64,000 nt of DNA from Rotaria sp. Silwood1 (GCA_905250075.1 CAJNOP010000707.1:1-64000), one strand, 5' to 3'; shown: positions 1-11,252, counted from the stretch's first letter. Notes: generated by a model from the sequence alone, not told the origin. Made by a program: numbers and translations.

Positions 1-274
1 TACCCACTCGCTTCACCCCTACATGACCACTTTGTTGTATAGTTCTTAGAACAATGATCCCTTTGTTTCTTTTTTTATCTGTTCTATTAGGAAATTGAAT
101 GACCAATTAGATAACAAATAAAAAAGAGAGTGCTAGATACCACACTCTTATATCATATACAAACACAGAAAGAAAAAAAAATTCTTCACACTCTAAATTT
201 CATTACACCATAACACGGTGACCGTCATTCTCTCTTCATCTCTCTCATATACCCACATGCACTTTTTCACATAG
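1..274. other. Left-edge sequence ahead of the LRR array
   Basis: No convincing exon is visible. Around 203-217 the sequence resembles the end of an LRR unit (leucine, two histidines, Asn-Thr), but the same frame has a stop at 194-196. A 57-nt intron of the array type runs 218-274 and ends in TAG. The 5' end of the LRR gene is therefore either outside the window, behind an unrecognised intron, or decayed here. Confidence 0.5.
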
Positions 275-2247
275 ACGCTCACCACACTACATTTCCAATA
301 CAATCAAATTCGAGACAAAGGAGCACAACATCTGGCTAACGCATTACAAAATAACATGGTGCCCCTCATTCTCTCTTCATCTCTCTCTTATACCCATATG
401 CACTTTTTCATACAGACACTCACCACACTAAATCTCTCCTCGAATCAAATCGGAACTCTCGAAGCACATCATCTGGCTAATGCATTACAACAAAACACGG
501 TGTCCCTTCTTCTCTCTGTATCTCTCTCATATATCCCTATGTACTTTTTCACGCAGACACTCACCACACTAGATCTCTATGACAATAATATCAGAGCTCT
601 TGGAGCAGAACATCTGGCTAATGCATTACGCCATAACACCGTGACCCTCATTCTTTCTTCATCTCTCTCATATACCCATATGGACTTTTTCACATAGATA
701 CTCACCACACTACTTCTCTCCTCGAATCACATCGGAACTCTCGGAGCACAACATTTGGCTGATGCATTACGCCATAACACCGTGACCCTCATTCTCTCTT
801 CATCTCTCTCCTATACCCATCTGCAATTTTTCACACAGACACTCATCACATTACATCTCCAATACAATCAAATTGGAGACAAAGGAGCAGAACATCTGGC
901 TGACGCATTACAAAATAACATGGTGACCCTCATTCTCTCTTCATCTCTCTCCTATACACATCTGCAATTTTTCACACAGACACTCACCACACTAAATCTC
1001 TCCTCGAATCAAATCGGAGCTTTCGGAGCACAATGTCTGGCTGGTGCATTACGCCATAACACGGTGACCCTCCTTCTCTCTTCATCTTTGTCATATACCC
1101 CTATGTACTTATTCACACAGACACTCACCACACTAGATGTTCGATACAATAAAATCGGAGCTCTCGGAGCACAACATCTGGCTGACGCGTTACAAAATAA
1201 CATGGTGACCATCATTCTCTCTCCATCTCTCTCATATGCCCATCTGCACTTTTTCACACAGACAGTCACCACACTACATCTCTCCTCAAATCAAATCGAA
1301 GCTCGCGGAGCGCAACATCTGGCTGATGCATTACGCCATAACATGGTGACCCTGCTTCTCTCTTCATCTCTCTCATATACCCATCTGCACTTTTTCACAC
1401 AGACACTCGTCACACTACATCTCCAATACAATCAAATTGGAGATAAAGGAGCACAACATCTGGCTGACGCGTTACAAAATAACATGGTGACCATCATTCT
1501 CTCTTCATCTCTCTCATATATCCATCTGCACTTTTTCACACAGACACTCACCACACTAAATCTCTCCTCGAATCAAATCGGAGCTTTCGGAGCACAACAC
1601 CTGGCTGATGCATTACGCCATAACGCCGTGACCCTCATTTCCTCTTCATCTCTCTCATATACCCATCTGCACTTTTCACACAGACACTCACCACACTAAA
1701 TCTCTCCTCGAATCAAATCAGAGCTCTCGGAGCGCAATATCTAGCTGATGCATTACGCGATAACATGGTGATCCTTCTTCTCTCTTCATCTCTCTCATAT
1801 GCCCAACTGCACTTTTTCACACAGACACTCACTACACTATATCTTTCTGTTAATCAAATCGGAGACAAAGAAGCACAACATTTGGCTGATACATTACGCC
1901 ATAACACCGTGACCCTCATTCTCTCTTCATCTCTCTCATATACGCATCTGCACTTTTTCACACAGACACTCACCGCACTCAATCTCTACTACAATCAAAT
2001 CGGAACTCTCGGAGCACAACATCTGGCTGATGCGTTACAGCATAACACGGTGACCCTCAATCTCTCTTTATCTTTCTGATGTACCCATATGTACTTTTTC
2101 ACATAGACACTCACCACACTAGATCTCTCATCGAATCAAATCGGAGACAAAGGAGCACATCATCTGGCTGATGCATTATGGCATAACACGGTGACCCTTA
2201 TTCTCTCTTCATCTCTCTCATATACCTATCTGCACTTTTTCGCATAG
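218..2247 (+). repeat. 141-bp tandem array (84-nt LRR exon + 57-nt intron)
   Basis: Intron starts (GTG) fall at 218, 359, 500, 641, 782, 923, 1064, 1205, 1346, 1487 and 1628. After a 1-nt shorter intron they continue at 1768, 1909, 2050 and 2191. Exon and intron are equally conserved between units, so the duplicated unit was genomic DNA including the intron. A weaker four-unit period shows in the protein: units 1, 5 and 9 share QYNQI.DKGA and end LQNNM, and units 2, 6 and 10 share NLSSNQIG. Confidence 0.9.
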
Positions 2248-2346
2248 ACACTCACCACATTACATCTCGGGGTGAAGCAAATCGGAGAGAAGCTTGAATC
2301 TCGGTTGGACGAATTGATAAGACGGAATAATCAAGAAAAAAAATAG
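275..2346 (+). CDS. Leucine-rich-repeat protein, 5'-partial, 15 coding exons
   Basis: The coding sequence is split into 84-nt exons, each encoding exactly one 28-residue ribonuclease-inhibitor-type LRR (consensus TLTTLxLSSNQIG, then GAQHLADALRHNT). Exons are 275-358, 416-499, 557-640, 698-781, 839-922, 980-1063, 1121-1204, 1262-1345, 1403-1486, 1544-1627, 1684-1767, 1825-1908, 1966-2049 and 2107-2190. A last exon, 2248-2346, ends in TAG after a charged tail (RRNNQEKK). Introns are phase 0, start GTG and end CAG or TAG. Most have no in-frame stop, so a naive reading frame runs through them. The evidence that they are introns is that several end in an in-frame TAG, one contains TGA and one is 56 nt. 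Splicing joins the repeats perfectly. Such LRR stacks form solenoid protein-binding surfaces, as in NLR-like proteins. No other domain is visible and the partner is unknown. The N-terminus is missing. Confidence 0.85.
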
Positions 2347-2433
2347 CGAACATTGGTTTTGAAGATGGCTTTTAATGAAGAATTAAAGTCTTGAATTGAA
2401 TTTTTGATGTGCTTTTTTTTATTTGAAAATGAC

Positions 2434-2439
2434 AATAAA
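2434..2439 (+). terminator. Putative poly(A) signal of the LRR gene
   Basis: AATAAA lies about 90 nt after the TAG stop at 2344-2346. It is the first such hexamer downstream. Assigned by position only. Confidence 0.45.
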
Positions 2440-2501
2440 GTGCTTGAATTTTCTATTTGAGATATTGCATTTTTCCAAGATTGGAAGGTGAAAGACAGAA
2501 T

Positions 2502-2628
2502 TGTGTGGGTGTGGTTGTCGATGTGGGTGTGAGTGTGGATGTGAGTGTGGTTTCTCTGTAGAAATGACCACACCTACACCCTCACACCCACACCAACACC
2601 CAGGCTTACACTCACAGCCACACCCCAC
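2502..2628. repeat. GT-rich/CA-rich palindromic repeat (copy 1)
   Basis: The left arm is a run of TGTGGG/TGTGAG-like units (2502-2548). The right arm is CA-rich (2568-2628) with a spacer of about 20 nt, so the two can pair as a long imperfect hairpin. Other copies of the same design occur through the window. Overlapping reading frames across it give low-complexity His/Pro/Gly/Cys peptides and are not genes. Confidence 0.8.
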
Positions 2629-2629
2629 T

Positions 2630-2734
2630 AGAAATGTCGAAAGAAAAAATATCGAAAATAGAGGCGCCACTTATCGCATCACTGACATGTTTGCTGGAGT
2701 CTCTATTTTCGACAGTTTTCCTTTCAACATTTCT
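2630..2734. repeat. Inverted repeat with ~39-bp arms
   Basis: Arms 2630-2668 and 2696-2734 are reverse complements with about 85% match by eye, around a 27-nt loop. The repeat directly abuts the GT-rich palindrome. This explains the open frame over 2630-2800, which should not be taken as an exon although a GTAAGA donor-like site follows it. Confidence 0.75.
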
Positions 2735-3562
2735 ACGGCACACCAGAATTATTACTACCAGAAGTTCATGTCGCGACAATCTTTAGAAGAACAATGGTAA
2801 GAATTCACTGTGAGAAGCATATCTATGCAGGCCATGGGAAACAATCATTTTCGTCAGATTTGATATGAGTGGTAATAGATGTGATATAGTAAGAGATCTT
2901 TGAATTGAATTGATAGACTGATATTGTATACTTATCTGTCCGGTATTTGAAAATTGACAAGGATGAATGAAGGTGTTATTATTTGATTTCCACTTTTGAG
3001 TCTCGCAAAATGCTAGAAACCAATTTCGGTGAAAAGTTGGTTTGTATAACTCGACTCAATTCTCAAGTCTACAGTAAAGAAAATACGCCTAGAAATAGAT
3101 TGTATAAATGTAATCAGTAATCAATAAACTGATCGCCGATGTGTTTAGCTAATGAATAATAAATGCAAATCGAACTCAAGGCTGGTTTTAACCTTTGAAA
3201 ATTCCTTCTTTCTCTTCTTAAAATTGTAAATCTTAATATTTTTTTCTTCTTGATTTCTGGCGCCAACTGTCGCTCACGTGCATATGTGAGTTACTTTTTG
3301 TTTTCTATCGAAGCAATAGCCTTTTTTTAATGTGTTTCTTTTTCTGTAACATATGCACGATAACGCCCGATTCTCTATCGTTGAAAGGCATACACAGAAC
3401 GAGCAAATCGTAGTTGTTACTGTTGTTGTTTATTCGTTTATGTGTGTAATAACAACAACATAACTATCATCCCTCAACAAAGTCATTAGTAGTATACAAA
3501 ATCAGTTTGTAATTATTCATTTGAATAAGATTAAAAACTATTATTATATATCGTAGATTGTC
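2735..3562. other. Intergenic, nothing recognised
   Basis: AT-rich DNA between the hairpin pair and the DUF1295-like gene. No coding frame, RNA gene or repeat was recognised. Confidence 0.5.
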
Positions 3563-4291
3563 ATGTCAAATCAATCAAAAATAACAAAATGTTTATTTGA
3601 TCGTTCAAACAAGGATTCGAGTCCTCTTTCTCGTTTTGTCTTCTCATTTCTGCGTGCTGTTGATCCATATCTGCAATATCTCTTACTTTTTCAGGGATAT
3701 GGTCATCAAATTCTCTCCAAAGCTAATATTGTCACCACTTCAGCTGGACCTAAAGGGACAGTTCTAGTCATTATGGCAGCCGGCTGTGCCATAAAACAGA
3801 TTATTAACATGGCCTACATTTTGGAAGCAAAAATATCTTTTTCTGGTGTGATAGCCATATGTATCTATAATACAATACTCAATTCTCTTGCTTCATTATC
3901 ATCTTTAATTTATAGTCCATCGAATGAATTAGGCAGTTTACAATATGTTGGCATTTCTATGTTTACTGTAGGTATTTTTACTGAACTGATTTCCGAACTT
4001 CAACGTAAACAATTCAAAGATAAGCCAGAAAATCAGGGCAAACTCTATACTGGTGGTTTATTTTCTCTCGCACGTCATATTAATTACGGTGGCTACACAC
4101 TATGGCGCACTGGACTGGCTCTAACAAGTGGAAATTACTGGTTAGCAGCCTTACAATTCACATGGCATATGTGGGATTTTACGAAAAGAGGTGTGCCCGA
4201 ATTAGGAGATTATTGTAGCAAGAGATATGGCGAAGATTGGAAGAAGTACTCACGTAATGTTCCAAATATTTTGTTTCCTTATGTTTGGTAA
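3563..4291 (+). CDS. DUF1295 / steroid 5-alpha-reductase-like membrane protein
   Basis: Intronless 242-residue integral membrane protein. Hydrophobic stretches lie near residues 60-90, 95-118, 124-146 and 188-204. The C-terminal third has the signature of the steroid reductase C-terminal/DUF1295 superfamily: Gly-Lys-Leu-Tyr (159-162), then RHINYGG (171-177, the equivalent of RHPNYxGE), then a KRYGEDWKKY block (220-229) and a short basic-aromatic tail. In related enzymes (sterol reductases, ICMT, PEMT) this region binds NAD(P)H or the cofactor and lies in the ER membrane. The substrate here cannot be told from sequence. The Pro of RHPNY is Ile and the following Glu is Tyr, so catalytic competence is uncertain. 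The start is the first ATG of the open frame. An AATAAA lies about 95 nt downstream. Confidence 0.75.
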   Translation: MSNQSKITKCLFDRSNKDSSPLSRFVFSFLRAVDPYLQYLLLFQGYGHQILSKANIVTTSAGPKGTVLVIMAAGCAIKQIINMAYILEAKISFSGVIAICIYNTILNSLASLSSLIYSPSNELGSLQYVGISMFTVGIFTELISELQRKQFKDKPENQGKLYTGGLFSLARHINYGGYTLWRTGLALTSGNYWLAALQFTWHMWDFTKRGVPELGDYCSKRYGEDWKKYSRNVPNILFPYVW

Positions 4292-4383
4292 CACATTTAG
4301 CTTATACGTTTATTATAGTTTTTTTCTCGCGCTTAAATGTTTTCTGTTTGTATCGATCCGGCGTCCTTCTAATAGAGTTGAAT

Positions 4384-4389
4384 AATAAA
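4384..4389 (+). terminator. Putative poly(A) signal
   Basis: AATAAA about 95 nt downstream of the stop of the DUF1295-like gene. Position-based call. Confidence 0.4.
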
Positions 4390-4837
4390 CTGTAGAAAAG
4401 TATAGCATATTGCATTAAACTATAAATAAATATATGAGAAATACATAATTTCTTGTAAAAGATTTGCATATAATGATTTTCAATATCCATAGAGCTTGAA
4501 GAAATTTATCGTAAGTCATGTCAAGTACTGTAGTAATGATCAAAATTAAGACAACTATTCTTTTCATTTTCTCAATAACTTGATCTTCGTTGTATTATTC
4601 AAGAAATATTTTCAGCTTGCTTCAATTTTAAATTGATTAATCCGTAGTCATTAGATGTTAGTCAATCATATTCTAATAGTGAGAGAAATAATTTTAGTTT
4701 CGACGTGAAAAAAATCGAGTGAAGTAAATCTCAGCTCATGGAAGCTTTCCTCGCAGAACTTGCCGAACTCTATCGATGTCACACTACAATTGTTGAATTT
4801 GAATGTGCGTACACTTAGAAAACTGCTAATCAATCAG

Positions 4838-4894
4838 GGTTGGGTGTGGATGTTTCTTGTCTGAGCACCCACACCTACATTACCCACACCCATA
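4838..4894. repeat. GT-rich/CA-rich palindromic repeat (copy 2)
   Basis: Short left arm GGGTTGGGTGTGGATG, a spacer of about 16 nt, then a CA-rich right arm ACCCACACCTACATTACCCA. Same design as the longer copies at 2502 and 5998. Confidence 0.65.
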
Positions 4895-5997
4895 ATTCTC
4901 AAGACTAAACGTATTTTGATTTTTAATTAGAAACGCTAGGAATTGGTTGAAATTTGTTTATTCTACATAAAATAACACATTTTCAGTATTGCACAGCTGC
5001 AAAAATTCCGATAATTAATTATGTCAGCTGTAGTCAGTTTGGAATGCTTTTTCTGAATCTATTGATAGGTTTCATCCAAAGGAAGTCATAAACATCAAAA
5101 TTAATGGGAATTAATTAGGATGGCCGAAGAGTTCAAAAATTCTAATACTCAACTAATTCCATAACCTTTATTTTGTATTTCATGAATTCCAACTACAGTT
5201 TCGGACTGAGGAAAAATAGAATGATCATAACTGACACAAACAATTCAATGTCAGTTAGGCTCTCAATAGAGAAAAAGCTTCTTAGCGCAGCTTCCATGGA
5301 GCTGAAATGTGAAACTCACTTATATCCGTTAGCTTCATTAAACCAATATAAAATATGTAAAGTGAAAAATATCTCGTATTTATTTAGCATCGTTGCCATT
5401 CTCTTATTATTTGTCATTTTCGTATTTTATTTTTCCCAATTTAACATTATTATTTTTTTGATCATTCATTTAACTGGCAAAAAACACTGTTGTAAATCTT
5501 TATTATATTTACAGAACCTATAGAACTATTACCGATCTTGATCGACTCACAAACATGAATATTATTATTTTTCAAAGTTACCACTTGATCGAATCACACT
5601 TTTTATGTTGACCCTATGACAACCGTGGCAGATATAGATGACTTCTCTCCATCGTTGTCATCTTAAATATAAATTTTTATCTGAACAAAAATAAAATTAT
5701 ACGCAATCTTAGTCTTGTATTATCATGTACATTCCATATGAATAGAAGTTCAAATTGATAAAGAAAGCGATTAAACTTTTTAGTGCGGGCAGTGAAAAGT
5801 TGAGTGATGATTTCCGCTAAACCTGTTAACAGATAGAGGTGTGGTAGTGATTGTAAAAAAACAAACAAAAATAAAAAACTTAAGACATAAGAAAAGTAGT
5901 TCAATTACGGCTTTTTCTCCAATGTAAACTATCTGTTTTTTTACCATTGTCATCTGATGTACAGAAGAATTTTGTGATGAAAATGGATATTATATAT

Positions 5998-6287
5998 GAG
6001 TGTGTGGAGGTGTGGGTTTGGGTGGGGTGTGGGGTGTGGGGTGTGGGTGTGGGTTCGGATGGGATGTGGGTGGGATGTGGACGTGGTGGGTCTGGAACTG
6101 GGTCTGGATCTTCTTTTCTTTCCTACCTATATCCAAACCCACACCCACACCCAACCCACACCCACATCCACACCCACACCCACACCCCACACCCACACCT
6201 ACACACCCACACCCACACCCACACCCACCCACACCCCACACCCACACCCACCCACACCCACCCACACCCCACACCCACACCCGCAAA
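5998..6287. repeat. Large telomere-like (TGTGGG)n/(CCCACA)n palindrome (copy 3)
   Basis: The left arm (about 5998-6107) is GT/GGG-rich with repeated GTGTGGG. After a pyrimidine-rich spacer (6108-6132), about 155 bp of CCCACA/CCCACC units follow, ending at CCCGC (6284). A TGTGGG-type repeat has been reported as telomeric in bdelloids (from memory). Here it is internal and inverted, so it is not a simple chromosome end. All six frames give low-complexity peptides. Directly downstream, with no spacer, lies a gene fragment. Confidence 0.8.
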
Positions 6288-7846
6288 CAACTTGTACCTT
6301 TTCTTAGCACATATATGCCTCATTTACAAACATTACGTCTTTGGCGATCAGATGATTTTTCTTGGATATCTAGTAAGTTTGTTTTTTTTTAAATAAACAA
6401 AACTAATCAAAATCAAATCTCTTATTAATATATGATAAATATCATTCTATTTTGTGTTTTCTTAATGTTGAATTTTATTTACGTTTTTAATGAAACAGAT
6501 ATTCTTATAATGATGCATAGTTCAAGTTGAATAAAAAAGTACTCGTTGGTTTTTCTCTATGTAAATTCAATTCATATATTGTCTTGTTTGGGTAAACAAG
6601 ATTTATAACTATAGAACATAGACTAGATATTTGAGAAGTAAAAATGTTGTTTTCAAATTTCATTGAACAACAAACTAATAACTTTAGCTTTTTAGCGGAT
6701 GCAGTCTTTTTGGTAATTCAATTCGATGAAAGCTACGGCATCTTATTTGTTAGTATGAAGTAATTATAGAAAAAAATAAACAATCATTTATTTAAAAATT
6801 TTTAAATGTATTGCATTGTGGAATTTCGATGGAGATATACTTCTCTGATTTGTTCGTATTCATATCCTCGATATCGACTTTAAGTTTAGACAGGAAGAAG
6901 ATAGATAATGATGTGCTTATTCCTTTAATAATATTGGTAATTTTGTTTTTTAGTTTTATTCCAATTCATTAATTAAATTTATGATATTTTCAAAATCTTC
7001 TGGTCAAAAACGAAGCGATTCGAGATTAGAAGATAATGAGAAGATGAAAGTCTCATTTACAATATATTCATTCGTCTATCGAGGTTCAGCAAATACGAAA
7101 ATGACTCTAATTTACTCACTCTATAAGAATCCCTAGAGAATTTTGACTGATTGATGAAATCTTCGCGAAGTATTCTAGATTCCTTGGAAGGCTTATTTGG
7201 ACAGTTACTGGGCACTTTTAAGAGGTTTCTAACTTTTGGTTTCAATTTTATGAATTCTTCAGGGGTTTTATCAATCGACTTGTTACTAAAAAAATAGCTT
7301 GGCGATAAAAGTTGCTTGTTTACAATAAAACATGAAATGGTTATTTTTAAATAAAAAAAAAATATTTTCTGCTCAAAAGAGAAACTATTTTCTATTTGAA
7401 CTCTCGTATACTTTACGAATTCATATTATTTTCATTGTCTTTTTCTTTATTTAAGTTCGACCAGATTATAGAAGAGAATCCTATGCGACTAACATTCCAC
7501 GATGGCTGAAATTTCTAATAACATCTAAATCAATCGGTATTTATACGTACAAATATAAAGATTTTATAAAAGAAAATAAATTAATAATATAATTCTATTT
7601 CTTTTTAGCTCAACATGTGGTCATCTTTGAACAAGATATTTGTCAACTGATCAAAGAATTAAAAGAATTTACTTTTCTCGATATTTATGGCAAACTTGAT
7701 TACGAAAAAGTTGAACCTTATATCGTTTAATGGTTCAAATTTGCTTTCCTCATACTCAAATTGCTGTTGAATATCATAAGAAAACTGACTTCTTATTTCG
7801 TCACTCACGACTACTCTTTAGTGGTAAAATGATGGAAAAATGTTAA
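6288..7846 (+). pseudogene. Truncated F-box/LRR-type gene fragment
   Basis: Three exon-like blocks join in phase. 6288-6372 gives a PHLQTLRLWRSDDF motif and ends at GTAAGT. 7456-7536 gives IRPDYRRESY. 7609-7730 gives a block with FEQDICQLIKELKEF and LDIYGKLDYEKVEPY. Introns are 6373-7455 (1083 nt, phase 1) and 7537-7608 (72 nt, phase 1). The frame then hits TAA at 7728-7730, but coding resumes in another frame to a stop at 7844-7846. An extra AT dinucleotide near 7720-7724 accounts for the shift. The 5' end is missing: the first codons abut the (CCCACA)n arm. From memory, this wording matches the C-terminal half of a large bdelloid F-box/LRR-like family. The family name is uncertain, the fragment nature is clear. 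Confidence 0.6.
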
Positions 7847-9045
7847 AGGACAACATTGTTCCTTATAATTCTGTTCGAAGACAAGAACCAAGAAAGTTCT
7901 AACGATTGATATAGTTAACGTAAGTAGAAACTATCTTCATTCAGTGTATATGCGAAGATTCGATATGTCCTGGTCTCTGTATCATGAATAAAGTTTTATT
8001 TTTTTGTCAGCGAAAACATCTTAAGAGAGTGTCCATCAGACCATTAACCAAGCCGGTCGTCAGTAAATGTTTTTTTTCTTGATGTTTTCTAGCGCAAACG
8101 AAAGATCGTATAGAGAAACCTATAAATCCAAATATTACGTTTTTTTGGTATACTCATGGAATATGCCGAACACCACAATCATCGATTTCTTGTGGTTAGA
8201 CTATAAAAATTTGAAAAAATGACTTTTTTCACATCTTGACAGTATTTTCAGCTTTTCTCTGTCTCTGTTCAATGCGTTGACTCGGGAATTTGAGAGTACG
8301 TCAAATCTTCACTCTAATAAAATAGAAGTAGTTCAAGACACGACGATCTTTTTATTGTATACCTATGGCATTATCGTATCATGATCCAAAGTCAAAGTAT
8401 TGCAAAACAAAAAAATAAAACAAAAGATTTGCACTTTAACTTCCTTAAGCATTCTTCAATGGCTAATCTATTTTGAAATTACTGGAATGCCAACCCATTA
8501 AACCGAGTTTTTCAGGCATTTTTATTGAATGAACAAAATCACACACAATCTATTCCATTCACATTGAAGTTTACAAATAAGAAATAAAGCTTTAAAAAGA
8601 GATGAAGAAATAATATGCATTAATTTAAGGGTATGGGTTTCGATGCCAGGTAACCCTAAGCCCACACTCACATCCATAAAATGCCCAGACACATGCGGAC
8701 ATCTACACTGACGCCCAACACTCACACGTTAACCATCAACAATACTCTGGCGACTATTGTTGTTGTTCTTTTGTTACCATTTGATTTTTCTGCGTTCTCT
8801 CGTCATTTTGTTGTCAATAGATTTTTTTCTCGTTCTTTTTTCTATTCATAGCAACAATTTCGAACAGAAACTGCAAAATAAAAGATCATGAAAGTCAAAA
8901 GTAGAATCTACAAAGAAATAAATTTTATATATTGTAATAAAACAACACTTCTTTTGACTTTGCCAGCATCGATTTGTTGATTGCTTTAGTTTAGAGAACT
9001 ACCAATCCGTACGCGGCTTCGTCTGGGTTCAAAAAATTCAAGCCA
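7847..9045. other. Intergenic with a weak GT/CA palindrome
   Basis: No gene recognised. A degenerate GT/CA palindrome lies at about 8629-8727 (GGGTATGGG on the left, several CCCACACTCACA-like tracts on the right). It explains a minus-strand open frame there. Confidence 0.45.
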
Positions 9046-11216
9046 ATGCCTACTTCCTCCAATAGTGCCGCTACAACATCATCTAGTGTTCCTGTCGTAC
9101 AGTTGCGTACTGTATCTGCAGAACAGCGTATTATCCAAAACTTCCGTCTAATTTGTTTACATGTGAATATTAATGAATCAAGCGATAATTTTCGTAACTC
9201 TAAAAATTTACTATGAAAAGGTGTGAATACCATCGATATATTCACTGATACGGATCAATGTGTCGACTTGCTTACCGAAATTATAGATGAAAAGGCATTT
9301 TTGCTTTTATTTGGTAGTCTAGGTCAACTTATAGTACCTGTTATTCATAATGTCCCGCAGCTCAATGCTATCTTCGTCTTTTGTCAGAACAAGACAACAT
9401 GATCAGTGGGCACAGAAATGGCCGAAGGTGATGGGTATCTTTACAGATATCATACTGATCTGTGAATCGCTCAAAGAAACCGTCAATCGATGTGATCGAA
9501 ATGAAATCCCTCTCAGTTTTGTTCCCGTTAGTGAATCATCCAAACAAAACTTCGATGAACTTGATCAATCGTTTAGGTACACGAAAATTCTCAAAAAGAT
9601 ATTGTTCAAAATTGACTATGATGAACAGTCCATCGAAGATATGGCCGCATATTGTTGTCTCCATTACGCCGAAAATGATCATGAATTAAAAAACATCATT
9701 GAGTTCAAAAAAAATTATCGTCGGAAGTCACCTATCGGGTGGTGCACTTACGAATGCTTTCTGTATTCAATGCTTAACCGAGCGCTTCGTACTCAAGAAG
9801 TTGATACCATCATCAAGATGGGTTTCTTCATCCACGATCTTCATCAACACATCACTAAAATGCACTCGGAGCAATTTGGTAATCGGCAAATCTCCTTGAT
9901 TGTCTATCGAGGTCAAGGTTTGTCGAAAATGGACTTTGACATATTAACAAGAACGAAAGGCGGACTGATGTCATTTAATAATTTCTTATCTACGAATAAA
10001 GATCAAAGTATCTCGTTTGCCTATGCTGAAAGTAGTAAAGACAATCCTAGTTTGATACGAGTCTTCTTTCAAATTACTGGATACTTCCATCTCCACAGCA
10101 GCTTTTGCTCATATTGTTATGAGCAGTCATTATCAGCCAGAACAAGAGATTCTCTTCGACATGCACAGTGTCTTTCGCATCGGTGAGATTAAAAATCTTG
10201 ATGATAGTAATCGACTTTGGTAAGTAAACCTTGAGTTGACAAGTGATACAGACCCGTTGCTCAATGCTCTCATAGAAAAAATGAGAGAAGAGACTGAAAA
10301 ATCTAGAGGATGATATCGATTGACTAGATTCTTAATTAGACTAGGACAATATTACAAGGTAGAGGAAGTGTTCTGAGTATTACTCGATCAGAAAATACTC
10401 AATGAGACTGCTGTGGCATACCATTATGATCAAATGGGTTTGATTAAGAACATGCACGGCGATTATGTTGGAGCAATTTCATTTGATGAAAAAGCAATTG
10501 CAATTTACGAAAGAACTCCTTCTCAGTATTATCACCAATTGGCTACTTCTTATAACCACATGGGTTCAGTGTATCTAGCGATCGATGACAATGCTAAGGC
10601 ATTATTGTTTTATCAAAAAGCACTTGAAATCCAACATAAAAATCTTACTCTCGATGATCCTAGGTTAGCTGCTACCTACAACAACATTGGTTCGGTGTAT
10701 CAGAAAGCACTATTATATTACGAAAAGGGGCATGAAATTTGAAAAATATTCTTCCTCCAGATCACAATGATTTAGCTGCATCATATAATAATATCGGCGG
10801 ATTGCATTACCAGATGAATAATTATTTGAAAGCACTTCCATTTTACGAAAAAGCACATGAAATTTATTGTAAAAGTTTCCGTAACAACCATCCAGACATT
10901 GCTAAATTATACAATAACATGGGAGCAGTGTACGAAAACATTGACGATCACTCCAAAGCATTACTATTCTACAAAGAAGCACTAGAAATCCGACTAAAAA
11001 CTCTGCCATCAAATCATCTTGATTTGGCTGTGTCCTATTCTAACACGGGTGTGATGTATTACAGCACCAGAGTACTCAAAAAGACGTCTGTTATTTGAAC
11101 GTGCTCTTGAAATCCGACAGCGCTCACTACCATCAAATCATTCTCTTCTTCAATCATGCGGAGAGTGGATTGGACTTGTAACATTAAACTTGTGGTCCCA
11201 ACAATGGGTGCAATAA
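9046..11216 (+). pseudogene. ADP-ribosyltransferase + TPR pseudogene
   Basis: Reads as a decayed arginine-type mono-ADP-ribosyltransferase with C-terminal tetratricopeptide repeats, an abundant bdelloid family. The N-terminus starts at ATG 9046 in a different frame from the longest open frame (9350-10186). ART landmarks are the Arg motif VYRGQGL (9902-9922), the Ser motif FNNFLSTN (about 9976-9999) and a Glu motif EQE before ILFDMHSVFR, so R-S-ExE is present. TPR units follow from about 10410 (repeated YNNIG/ALLFYxKALEI). Breaks: TGA 9214-9216; frameshift near 9399; frameshift near 10080, upstream of the Glu motif; TAA 10221-10223; TGA 10311-10313; TGA 10374-10376; an internal deletion near 10700; TGA 10740-10742; frameshift near 11075. 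It ends at TAA 11214-11216. No intact product is possible. Confidence 0.85.
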
Positions 11217-11252
11217 AAAAAAACAGGAAAATAAGTTTTCATCTGTGAGTAT

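Larger units (their letters stand above)
4292..5997. other. Intergenic, one small GT/CA hairpin
   Basis: AT-rich DNA. An open frame at 5173-5523 encodes 116 residues with one hydrophobic segment, but there is no recognisable domain, no support from the rest of the window, and its composition matches the surrounding DNA. I do not call it a gene. The only structured feature is the palindrome at 4838-4894. Confidence 0.45.

Noticed and set aside
1009..1272. Minus-strand open frame in the LRR array
   Set aside because: Shadow of the repeat units on the coding strand.
2501..2800. 99-residue open frame followed by a donor-like GTAAGA
   Set aside because: It lies over two hairpins. The apparently unique part is one inverted repeat with 39-bp arms.
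5947..6396. Several overlapping open frames over the GT/CA palindrome
   Set aside because: All six frames give His/Pro/Thr or Val/Gly/Cys low-complexity peptides from the simple repeat.
8991..9245. Minus-strand open frame
   Set aside because: Antisense of the N-terminal part of the ADP-ribosyltransferase pseudogene.
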